The position numbers were made by a program, and so were the translations under genes. Under the pieces are notes generated by a model. It saw only the letters and a program-made list of their open reading frames with translations. It was not told the origin of the DNA and did not search any database. Below are positions 54,557 to 62,045 of a DNA stretch of 64,000 bases, piece by piece; positions within the stretch are counted from its first letter, which is position 1; each line of letters starts with the position of its first letter. The DNA lies in assembly GCA_015061575.1 (NCBI GenBank), contig SUWF01000015.1:1-64000 (forward strand), written 5' to 3'. This DNA is from Lentisphaerota bacterium. Lineage in GTDB: Bacteria; Verrucomicrobiota; Lentisphaeria; Victivallales; Victivallaceae.

Positions 54557-56125
54557 TCAGAATTCGATCTGGAATGCCAACTTGGCTTTGACCACACTCT
54601 GAATACGTTCGATCAACAGCTCCGGCACCGCCACGTTCGTCTTGAAGACCGCCAGCGAATTGCCGCTCTTGAGGCACTGGGGAGCCCGCAGATCGATGAT
54701 GTTGATATTCTTTTCGCCCAACATGCTGGCGATCTTGCCGATCACGCCGGGTTCATCGGCGTATTCCACAAACAGCACCACGCCGGAGGGTTCCAGATAG
54801 AGCTTATCAAAATCGTTGATCCGGGAAATCATCATGTTGCTTTCAGTAATGGTACCGCGGACACTGACGTTTTTGAGTTCTTTGCCGCCGGCCACCAGAT
54901 CGATGGTCATGGATTCGCCGTAGTTTTTGCTGTCGTCCACCGGGCGGTTGATCAGTTCCACGCCACGGCTTTCGAGGATCTTTTCGGCCGCAGCCGGGGC
55001 CGGAAGATCTTCGCAGGAGGTGGTGCAGATCGCTGCTTCGATGGGGGCAATCATATATTTGGCGAACTGGGCAAGCTTGCCGTAGAAGCTCGTTTCGATC
55101 CGGGCGGGCTGTTCGCCGGCCAGATATTTATGCGCTACCGAAGTCAGAGCATAGGCCAGACGCTGGTATTGCGGATCCAACCCATCGGGCAATTCTTTGT
55201 TGACCACCCAGGTGGTGATGCCCTGTTCAAAGTAAGCAATGGTCTGTTCGGCGGAGCGTTTGGCAGCCACAAAGTTGGCTTCGTGAGTGTTGGCTCCAAT
55301 GTGCGGCAGCATCAGATCAGCCACATCGGCAATGCTCTTTTCGCCAGCTTCGTCTTTGGGATAAACGTCATTGCAGTAGACGATTTTTTTGCTGGCTTTG
55401 GCAGCACGCAGATCGGCTTCGTTGATGATTCCGGCACGGGCGCAGTTGATGAGCATGGCGCCGGGTTTCATCATTTCAAACAACCGGGCATTGACCATGC
55501 CGCGGGTTTCATCATTTTCCGGAATGTGCAGCGAAATATAGTCGCTTTCGGCAAAAATCCGGTCAATGGTGGTCAGTTCCACTCCCAGTTCCTTGGCCCG
55601 TTCGGCAGTCAGCATGGGGTCAAAACCCAAAACTTTGACATCAAAACCGCTCAGACGTTTGACCAGCAGCTGACCGATGTGGCCCAAGCCGAGGATACCG
55701 ACAGTTTTGCCGGTGACTTCCGAACCCATGAATTTTTTCTTTTCCCACAAACCGGCCCGGGTGGAAATATCTGCTGCAACCAGATGACGGCTGGCAGCCA
55801 GCATCATAGCGACCACTTCTTCGGCCACGCCGTTGCTGTTGGCACCGGGGGTGTTCATAACGTCCACTTGCTTTTTGCGGGCGTATTTGGTATCGATAGT
55901 GTTGAATCCGGCACCGGCCCGGACGACCAGTTTCAGATTGGGCAGGGCATCGATTTCAACAGGGGTGATCTTTTCGCTGCGGACGATCAGCACTTCGGCA
56001 TCGCTGTTGGCGGCGATCAGATCTGCCAACGGGGTTTCGGCATCCTGCACTACGTTGTAGTTTTTGCTGCGCAGGAGTTCTGCGGCAACTTTATCAAGTT
56101 TGGTTGGAATGAGTACTTTTTTCAT
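54557..56125 (-). CDS. serA: D-3-phosphoglycerate dehydrogenase
   Basis: A 522-residue NAD-dependent dehydrogenase starting serine synthesis (EC 1.1.1.95). The order is a substrate-binding domain (VRAGAGFNTIDTKYA), a Rossmann domain (GILGLGHIGQLL), the catalytic region NCARAGIINEADL and the late histidine block LPHIGANTHEA, an intervening ASB-like domain (about 310-440), and a C-terminal ACT domain (LFVEYADEPGVIGKIASMLGEKNINI). The long form with an ASB domain may respond to L-serine. AAAGAG is spaced correctly for ATG 56125; ATG 56131 is also in frame. Confidence 0.94.
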   Translation of the reverse strand: MKKVLIPTKLDKVAAELLRSKNYNVVQDAETPLADLIAANSDAEVLIVRSEKITPVEIDALPNLKLVVRAGAGFNTIDTKYARKKQVDVMNTPGANSNGVAEEVVAMMLAASRHLVAADISTRAGLWEKKKFMGSEVTGKTVGILGLGHIGQLLVKRLSGFDVKVLGFDPMLTAERAKELGVELTTIDRIFAESDYISLHIPENDETRGMVNARLFEMMKPGAMLINCARAGIINEADLRAAKASKKIVYCNDVYPKDEAGEKSIADVADLMLPHIGANTHEANFVAAKRSAEQTIAYFEQGITTWVVNKELPDGLDPQYQRLAYALTSVAHKYLAGEQPARIETSFYGKLAQFAKYMIAPIEAAICTTSCEDLPAPAAAEKILESRGVELINRPVDDSKNYGESMTIDLVAGGKELKNVSVRGTITESNMMISRINDFDKLYLEPSGVVLFVEYADEPGVIGKIASMLGEKNINIIDLRAPQCLKSGNSLAVFKTNVAVPELLIERIQSVVKAKLAFQIEF

Positions 56126-56216
56126 ATTCATCTCTTTGGGTTAAAAATTTGAATAAAACGCTATTTTTATAATTTACCATAAAATTATTGTTTTGCAAGA
56201 GTTGGATAAAAAATTA

Positions 56217-56723
56217 TCAAACAAAATCTTTCCGCATGATATAATCATCCATAAAAAAACCGTTGCCGATATCCACGCAAACAGATTCAATCGTGGCAAA
56301 ACCGTTGCGTTTATAGGCTTTGATCGCCCGTTCGTTGTGTTTGTTTACGGCCAGAATTACGCATTTGAAGTTTTGCTTTCTGCATTGCTCCTGGGCGTGA
56401 TCAAGCATTTTTTGCCCGATGCCTGCGCCGTGGAACTGGTGTTTGAGGTAAACTTTGTGCAGCTTGGCCGCTCCGGGAATTTTATCGTATGCTGAATAAA
56501 CTATATATCCGGCCGGCTGTCCGGCTATTTTCAGCAGTTCAAAGTGCATACCGTCAGTGAGTTCTTTTTCCATAACTTCCGGCGCATACATCATTTTCAT
56601 CATATACTTGATCTGTTCTGCTGAGAGGATATCGGCAAAAGTACGGGGCCAGACTTCTGCGGCAACCTCCCGGATTGCTGCCAGTGATTCCGGGGTGGAG
56701 AGCGTTTCAAATTCAATTTCCAT
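56217..56723 (-). CDS. GNAT family N-acetyltransferase
   Basis: A 168-residue acetyltransferase. The acetyl-CoA binding motif A is seen as KVYLKHQFHGAGIGQKMLDHA (Q/RxxGxG/A) and motif B as LAVNKHNERAIKAYKRNGF. The N-terminus and the AGYIVYS strand match GNAT enzymes of the diamine/amino-acid group. The frame is open 20 residues further upstream, but AAGGA near 56733-56738 supports ATG 56723. Substrate unknown. It follows serA divergently from the LacI-type regulator. Confidence 0.88.
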   Translation of the reverse strand: MEIEFETLSTPESLAAIREVAAEVWPRTFADILSAEQIKYMMKMMYAPEVMEKELTDGMHFELLKIAGQPAGYIVYSAYDKIPGAAKLHKVYLKHQFHGAGIGQKMLDHAQEQCRKQNFKCVILAVNKHNERAIKAYKRNGFATIESVCVDIGNGFFMDDYIMRKDFV

Positions 56724-56846
56724 AGCGTATTTTTCCTTTTCTGATACCATATAATAATATAGCACTGAAATTTGCATTTTCAATCTGATGATCTCATGGG
56801 CAATACAACTGCATTTGTCAATTTTGATTTTTTTGATAATGGAAAT

Positions 56847-56874
56847 TTGATTTTTTTTTAATTGGTGTTATAGT
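56847..56874 (+). promoter_or_regulatory. Promoter of the LacI-family gene
   Basis: TTGATT (56847-56852) and TATAGT (56869-56874) with a 16-base spacer. The operator at 56892-56903 begins about 18 bases after the -10 box. Confidence 0.5.
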
Positions 56875-56891
56875 AATTTTCATTGAGATGG

Positions 56892-56903
56892 TTAATCGCT
56901 TAA
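56892..56903 (+). promoter_or_regulatory. LacI-type operator, probably autoregulatory
   Basis: TTAATCGCTTAA is a palindrome TTAA-n-CG-n-TTAA with central CG, located between the promoter and the start of the LacI-family gene. Confidence 0.5.
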
Positions 56904-56925
56904 CTAACTAATAATGGGGTAGTAT

Positions 56926-57897
56926 ATGGTCAAACTTGCTGATATTGCTCAAGCGGCAAATGTAAGTATGGCGTCGGTCAGTTATGCGTTTTCCTCAGAT
57001 CCGGGAAAGCGTAAAAAGCTTTCGTCTGCCACTTTGGCGCGTATTCTTAAAATAGCTGCTGATATGGATTACTCCCCCAATTGGACAGCCCGGGCTTTTG
57101 CGCAGCAGAAAAGTTACAATATAGCGCTGCTGATGCCGGAACGCTGCGCCAGTGGTATGTCAAGACACTATCTGGGCATATTTCACGGGGTAAGTGCGGC
57201 GGTGGAAGAAAGCGAATACAATCTGTCGGTCTTTTTCGGCTGCGGCCACAAGCTGCACAGCAATATTCAACAGGGGCGGATCGATGGAGTTCTGGTGATC
57301 GCCCGGCGAGATGAATCTGCGGTCTTTCCGGCTATAGCTCAATTGAAAATGCCGACTATCTTTTTGAATCGCACAGCTCCGGCGTGCTGCCTGAACGCCG
57401 GCAGCTGCGTCAGTGATTACCGTACCTGGCTGACTGAGGTAGTGCAAAAATTTGTCCGGCACAAGCTGAAAAAGTGTACGCTTTTTTATCGCAAAAACCG
57501 CAGCAGTGATCAATTTATTTGCTGTATCTGCAGGGAATTGTGCTGCCATTACAACCTTGATATATCTGTTGTCAGCTGCAATGATTTTACCGGCATAAGT
57601 GATGATCAAAAAGGATCGGGGTATATTTTTTGCGGAAGTTCCCCCGGAATCATTGCCGCACTGGCTGGGCGATCAGATGTGGATTATGCCATGCTTGCTT
57701 CGCCGGAAATAAATTCCCGCCATGGATTCATTCAGAAAAATTTGTATTATCATGATTCAGTCAATATCGGACGCAATGGTGTGCAAATGCTGCTGGATAT
57801 GATCGAAAAAAATACTCCTGCTGACTGTCGGCAGCTGCCGCTGCTTCAGGCAAATACAGCAGAAGATTTGATAGAAAATGCGGATTTTGAATTTTAG
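56926..57897 (+). CDS. LacI/GalR family transcription regulator
   Basis: A 323-residue repressor. The N-terminal helix-turn-helix KLADIAQAANVSMASVSYAFS is followed by the hinge region MDYSPNWTARAFAQQKSYNIALLMPE. A periplasmic-binding-protein-like sensor domain makes up the rest. Residue 5-22 pattern is classical. The protein is somewhat short and the sensor diverges (many Cys, including CCICRELCC). It lies 27 bases before a secreted carbohydrate-active gene and has its own operator, so it probably regulates that gene and itself. Confidence 0.92.
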   Translation: MVKLADIAQAANVSMASVSYAFSSDPGKRKKLSSATLARILKIAADMDYSPNWTARAFAQQKSYNIALLMPERCASGMSRHYLGIFHGVSAAVEESEYNLSVFFGCGHKLHSNIQQGRIDGVLVIARRDESAVFPAIAQLKMPTIFLNRTAPACCLNAGSCVSDYRTWLTEVVQKFVRHKLKKCTLFYRKNRSSDQFICCICRELCCHYNLDISVVSCNDFTGISDDQKGSGYIFCGSSPGIIAALAGRSDVDYAMLASPEINSRHGFIQKNLYYHDSVNIGRNGVQMLLDMIEKNTPADCRQLPLLQANTAEDLIENADFEF

Positions 57898-57924
57898 TGA
57901 AATTTAACCCCAAGGAGTAAGACT

Positions 57925-60642
57925 ATGAGAAAAATCTGTTTGCTGGCCAGCTGTTTATGTGCAGTAATATTTGCTGCGGCAGCTCCGATCGCCGGAGAAA
58001 TTGCCCATTACCCTATGCGGGAGGGGAAAGACAATAAAATTTTTGAAGCTCAAAAACGCCTGCCGGCCGGGAAGATCAAAAATTCGTTCTGGACTTTGCG
58101 GGATACGCTCCAGCTGGTAGATTTTGGCGGCATGAAAAGCAGTGTCAATGCCACGGTCGAAATGCCGGAAATCAACTTCGACGGCGACTTTACCATTGCA
58201 GTTTGGGTCAACGCTTATTGGTGGAAAAATAATTGGGCATGTCTGGTTTACCGCAGCGATGCCACTTACGGGCTGCGGGGAAATATGAGTACGCCCGGTC
58301 AGCTGCATTTCCGGGTCAAAGAACCCGATGTCAAAAGGGGTGCCAACTTGATGAGCAACATGATACTTGACCGCAATAAATGGTATCATGTGGCGGCGGT
58401 TTACAAAGCCGGTAAATATATGCGGCTTTACATCAACGGCAAACTGGACAGTCAGATGACCGAAAAGGTCCCCGCTAAAATCGGACGCGACAAAAAACGT
58501 TTCCGTTTGGGCAACAGCGGCAAGGGCGGAAATTTTGCCGGAACGTTGACCGATTTGCACTTGTACAACCGGGCGCTTGAAGCCGGGGAGATCGCTAAGC
58601 TGTACAAGAGTGAAAACCGTTTTGAAGCTAAAACTGCCGACGAAAAAGCGTTGACCGAAGTTAAAGGCATCATGCAGCTTAAACAGGGAAATATGACGCT
58701 GGATATTCTGCCGGGCGGCGCTATGGATGCAGCTTGCGGCGACAGCCGTTACCGGATAAGCAGCATGTACAGTTATCCGGCTGAACCCGAAATGAAGTTT
58801 AATTGCCTGGAAGCCGCCGCCAGCAACAGCAATGAAAAATCCTGGCAGGTAAAAGCGGTCAAAAAAGCCGACAATCTGGTAAAAATCACTGCGCAGGGCA
58901 GCACCTTGCATTTGGAACGCACTGTGGAGTTTACCGCTGACAAGCGTGTGAAAGTCAGCGATAAATTCACCAATCCCACCAGCGAAGATCATGCGGTGGT
59001 ATTCTATCACTGCATTACGCCATTTAAGTTGGCTGAGGGCAATTTCTGGTATCTGCACGGTCAGGAAATGGCCCGCAGTCCGTGGGATGGCCGTCTGGCC
59101 AGTGCCAACCCCACGGGATTTATGAAGTTCGGCAGCAAGGCGCTGGCTTTTGTAGCAGAAGACGATATTTTCCGCTGTCATTTGAATACCGTAGTTCGTG
59201 ATCGCAACGATGGTCGCATTGATTTTAACTACGGCAGTGCCCATATCGGGGTGCCGGCTGGCAAATCCCATACGCTGGAATACACGCTCTATTTGATGGA
59301 AGGCGATTACTTTGATTTTATCAACCGTCTGCGCAAAGACTGGAAGATCCCGGTGCTGACTTTGAATGGGCCTTTCGGTTCGATCCGTACTGCGGCGCAC
59401 CGCAGCGAAGTTTACCGGAAACTGGCTGCTGATCCGGAAGCGCTCCGCAAAGAGTTTGAACGGCGCAATATGCGTATAGTTATTATCAATCCGTGGTTTA
59501 ACTACTGGGACGGCAATATTTTTAAGGATTGGGCCGGCTATAAAAAGCATATGCAGCAAGTCATAAAAACCCTCCGGGCCGTCAATCCGGAAATCCAGAT
59601 CCTGACTCCGCTGGAAACCTACACTTATTGTCTGGGTGAAGAGGATTTCACCACTCCGCCTCCGGCAGGTTTTGAGTGGAACAAGCTTACTTCCGGAACC
59701 ATCCAGCGGGTCAAAGAATCGCCGTGGCACGATTCAGCTACTTACGGCAAATATGGCAACATATCGCTTTATCCGATGAGTCCGGTGCCCGGCGCCGTCC
59801 GCAAATATCTGCCGCTGATGGTGCATCCGGTAAGAGGCAATCACTTTTATAATCTGCGCAAAAAAGAGATTGCATTTCTGTTGGATGAAGTCGGTGTGGA
59901 CGGCATCTATCAGGATATGTTCGGATTCAGTGCGCCCAGCGATGTGATCCATCATATCTGGGATGGTTATTCGGTAAATGTGCAGCCTACCGGACGGATC
60001 GAAGAAAAATATACCCACATGGGCCCGTTGACCGCTTTGGCCCGGGCCGATTGGCTGAGATTGATCCTGAAACGCGGCAAGCTGGCTCTGACCAACTTTG
60101 GTGCCCCCACCACCCGGGAAATGCAGACCATACCATATATGAACTTCTGCGAAGCTGCCGGTAAAGGTGTGGGCAGACAGAATCTGGATGTTATTCCGCC
60201 GGATGCCTCCGGCTGTACGATGAATCACCTTTCCACACCGCTGGCGCTGGGGCCGCACCGCAGTGAAGAAATCGATGCGGTGCGCTTGATGACCCGGGTG
60301 CGGGCGTATCTGCGTTATGGCACATTGTATGTACATACATCGATGCGCAACAGCTTTCCGGTCAGCGGCCCGAAGAGTGGGGAATATGGGCCGGTCAACC
60401 ACATGTATCCCATTACGCCGATCGAGCTGCACCGGGGCTGGGTGAAGGGCAAAGAACGCATCGTTTCGTGCGTATCGTACAAGACCGTCTGGGATCGTCG
60501 GGAAACGCCCAAAGCGTTGCGTTTTGATGCCGTCGGCCGGGAAATTCCGGTCAAAGATGCCGCCAGAATCACCGGACAGCCGGGAAAATGGAATATTGAA
60601 GTAAAAATTGATGACTGGAAAGAATTCCTGATCATCGAATAA
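57925..60642 (+). CDS. Secreted LamG plus TIM-barrel-like carbohydrate-active protein
   Basis: A 905-residue protein with a signal peptide (1-20, near FAAAAP). A LamG/concanavalin domain (about 28-235) shows FTIAVWVNAYWW, KWYHVAAVYKAGKYMRLYINGK and GTLTDLHLYNRAL. A beta-sandwich (about 240-470) resembles the N-terminal domain of GH families. The C-terminal part (about 480-905) looks like a TIM barrel, with IVIINPWFNYWDGN, EIAFLLDEVGVDGIYQDMFG and GKLALTNFGAPTTREM; DEVGVDGIYQD is a good candidate for the catalytic Asp. I cannot assign a GH family. AAGGAG precedes the ATG. A pilin-like gene follows after 36 bases. Confidence 0.82.
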   Translation: MRKICLLASCLCAVIFAAAAPIAGEIAHYPMREGKDNKIFEAQKRLPAGKIKNSFWTLRDTLQLVDFGGMKSSVNATVEMPEINFDGDFTIAVWVNAYWWKNNWACLVYRSDATYGLRGNMSTPGQLHFRVKEPDVKRGANLMSNMILDRNKWYHVAAVYKAGKYMRLYINGKLDSQMTEKVPAKIGRDKKRFRLGNSGKGGNFAGTLTDLHLYNRALEAGEIAKLYKSENRFEAKTADEKALTEVKGIMQLKQGNMTLDILPGGAMDAACGDSRYRISSMYSYPAEPEMKFNCLEAAASNSNEKSWQVKAVKKADNLVKITAQGSTLHLERTVEFTADKRVKVSDKFTNPTSEDHAVVFYHCITPFKLAEGNFWYLHGQEMARSPWDGRLASANPTGFMKFGSKALAFVAEDDIFRCHLNTVVRDRNDGRIDFNYGSAHIGVPAGKSHTLEYTLYLMEGDYFDFINRLRKDWKIPVLTLNGPFGSIRTAAHRSEVYRKLAADPEALRKEFERRNMRIVIINPWFNYWDGNIFKDWAGYKKHMQQVIKTLRAVNPEIQILTPLETYTYCLGEEDFTTPPPAGFEWNKLTSGTIQRVKESPWHDSATYGKYGNISLYPMSPVPGAVRKYLPLMVHPVRGNHFYNLRKKEIAFLLDEVGVDGIYQDMFGFSAPSDVIHHIWDGYSVNVQPTGRIEEKYTHMGPLTALARADWLRLILKRGKLALTNFGAPTTREMQTIPYMNFCEAAGKGVGRQNLDVIPPDASGCTMNHLSTPLALGPHRSEEIDAVRLMTRVRAYLRYGTLYVHTSMRNSFPVSGPKSGEYGPVNHMYPITPIELHRGWVKGKERIVSCVSYKTVWDRRETPKALRFDAVGREIPVKDAARITGQPGKWNIEVKIDDWKEFLIIE

Positions 60643-60678
60643 AGTAATAAAAGTACTTAAACTCAAGGAGATACTGAA

Positions 60679-61452
60679 ATGAAAAAACGTTTTACCTTGA
60701 TCGAACTCCTGGTAGTAATTGCCATTATAGCCATTCTGGCAGCCATGCTGCTTCCGGCGTTGTCGGCGGCCCGCGAACGCGCCCGCGCTGCCAGCTGTAT
60801 AAGCAACCTTAAACAGATCGGTACGGCCTGTTTGATGTATGCCGGAAGTTCCAATGATTATATACCCTGCAGCTGGGCCACCAAAACCCGCCGGGCGGCC
60901 GCCGGGGCTACTTACGGGTACGAAAATTACGATACATCTTTGCTGTCGCCTAATCTTTTGATCAACAATGGTTATTTTGGCGTGGAGACTCCGGAGAGTT
61001 TGGAACAGTTTTATGATCTGGCCGGATACTTTTTCAAATGTCCGTCCGACAACGTGAATTTTCAGAAAACCGGTAAATCCGGTCAGGCGCCTATCAGCTA
61101 CATTTATTGGAACTACGCCACAACTGCTGAAATCGAAACCGCTTTGGCGGGAGCCAATCTCAGCAAATGGCAAAAATGGATCGAACGGGCACGGCGCAGC
61201 GTGGTGGGGCGGGATGAACCCGGGGCAATCATTTTTGGGGATATTGTCGGTTGCAATGGAGTTTCCGGCAGGGATGTGCATCCGCAGGGGATTGCGGCTG
61301 CCAATCACCACAACGGAGTTTTCAATGCAGTGCATTTGGGCGGTCATGTCAAAAGCAATCTGATCACACCAGCCACGCAGGGAGATGAATATTACAGCAA
61401 GGGCAATTTTTGCCGGATATTGTTTGATTTTGATGATTTTGATCACAAATAA
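60679..61452 (+). CDS. Type IV pilin-like protein
   Basis: A 257-residue pilin-like protein with the short leader MKKR and the signal [16 protein letters not shown], Arg standing before the cleavage site. [20 protein letters not shown] follows. The C-terminal H-X9-DG motif is altered to [14 protein letters not shown], with the Asp lost. AAGGAG precedes the start. It is in one transcription unit with the LamG/TIM-barrel gene and is closed by the terminator at 61502-61540. Confidence 0.88.
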   Translation: MKKRFTLIELLVVIAIIAILAAMLLPALSAARERARAASCISNLKQIGTACLMYAGSSNDYIPCSWATKTRRAAAGATYGYENYDTSLLSPNLLINNGYFGVETPESLEQFYDLAGYFFKCPSDNVNFQKTGKSGQAPISYIYWNYATTAEIETALAGANLSKWQKWIERARRSVVGRDEPGAIIFGDIVGCNGVSGRDVHPQGIAAANHHNGVFNAVHLGGHVKSNLITPATQGDEYYSKGNFCRILFDFDDFDHK

Positions 61453-61501
61453 GCAGTTCGCTTCCGGCATAGCAAGTGCCGGAACTTGATCAGTAACGAT
61501 G

Positions 61502-61540
61502 GCTGCGGTTGGAAGAATTTTCTGACCGCAGCATTTTTTT
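61502..61540 (+). terminator. Intrinsic terminator after the pilin-like gene
   Basis: GCTGCGGT (61502-61509) pairs with ACCGCAGC (61525-61532), followed by ATTTTTTT. Confidence 0.8.
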
Positions 61541-61552
61541 GTTCAGAAAAAG

Positions 61553-61572
61553 CTGTATTTTATCAAATACAG
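61553..61572 (+). promoter_or_regulatory. Perfect palindrome upstream of the TM1266/hydE promoter
   Basis: CTGTATTT (61553-61560) and AAATACAG (61565-61572) form a perfect 8-bp inverted repeat with spacer TATC, ending 11 bases before the -35 box. The position suits an activator or a repressor. No cognate regulator is identified in the window. Confidence 0.5.
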
Positions 61573-61583
61573 TGTATCGGAAC

Positions 61584-61612
61584 TTGCAATTTTTTATTCA
61601 GCGTGCTATATT
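61584..61612 (+). promoter_or_regulatory. Promoter of the TM1266-like gene
   Basis: TTGCAA (61584-61589) and TATATT (61607-61612), spacer 17 bases, 28 bases before the ATG at 61641. Confidence 0.55.
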
Positions 61613-61640
61613 GCCATAGAGTTATTGTAAGGAGTTATTT

Positions 61641-61889
61641 ATGGCAGAAAACCGGGTGGCTGTGGTGGCCATTATTATTGAAGATATGGAGTTGGCTCCT
61701 CAGGTGAATGCCATATTGCACACCTTCAGTGAATTTATTGTCGGACGGATGGGGTTGCCTTACCGGGAGCGCAAGATCAGCATCATCAATATCGTGCTGG
61801 ATGCGCCGCTGGATAAGATCAACTCGCTGGCCGGACAGTTGGGCAGACTTGCCGGTGTAACAGCCAAAGCGGTTTGTTCGACGGTATAA
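61641..61889 (+). CDS. TM1266-type putative iron-only hydrogenase system regulator
   Basis: An 82-residue protein. RVAVVAIIIEDMELAPQVNAILHTFSEFIVGRMGLPYRERKISIINIVLDAP and the end GRLAGVTAKAVCST match the small ACT/ferredoxin-like TM1266 family that is encoded beside HydE, HydF or HydG in [FeFe]-hydrogenase loci. Its role is unproven; regulation or metabolite sensing is assumed from context. AAGGAG (61629-61634) precedes the ATG. It stands upstream of hydE, separated by a 156-base leader that holds a terminator. Confidence 0.85.
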   Translation: MAENRVAVVAIIIEDMELAPQVNAILHTFSEFIVGRMGLPYRERKISIINIVLDAPLDKINSLAGQLGRLAGVTAKAVCSTV

Positions 61890-62045
61890 AAAGTATGAAA
61901 ATCGTATAAAAACACTATCCTGACGCAGAAAACTGCCGCAGTTGGCACTTTGATGCGGAAGCATACGGTGAAAAAATAATTTTACAGGATGACCGTATCT
62001 TTGTTCAGGCAGGATACGGTCATTTTTTTTTTGAGGTGATTTTTT
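61890..62045 (+). ncRNA. hydE leader with terminator/antiterminator-like alternative hairpins
   Basis: Upstream pairings possible are CCGCA (61936-61940) with TGCGG (61954-61958), or instead the tetraloop hairpin ATGC-GGAA-GCAT (61953-61964). ATACGGT (61963-61969) can pair over 7 bp with ACCGTAT (61992-61998). That second strand is also the left arm of the 11-bp terminator stem. The pairings exclude one another, the layout of an attenuator or riboswitch expression platform. I recognise no known aptamer class. Confidence 0.4.
61989..62032 (+). terminator. Intrinsic terminator directly before hydE
   Basis: ATGACCGTATC (61989-61999) pairs perfectly over 11 bp with GATACGGTCAT (62013-62023), followed by ten T. 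The hydE Shine-Dalgarno GAGGTG begins right after the T-run, so read-through must be controlled if hydE is transcribed from 61584. Confidence 0.8.

Noticed and set aside
54506-56152. Plus-strand open frame of 548 codons opposite serA
   Set aside because: serA on the minus strand has all family motifs and an ACT domain. The opposite frame has no recognisable motif.
57955-61470. Two long minus-strand open frames opposite the LamG/TIM-barrel and pilin-like genes
   Set aside because: They mirror the plus-strand genes, cross their boundary and have no start context or known domain.
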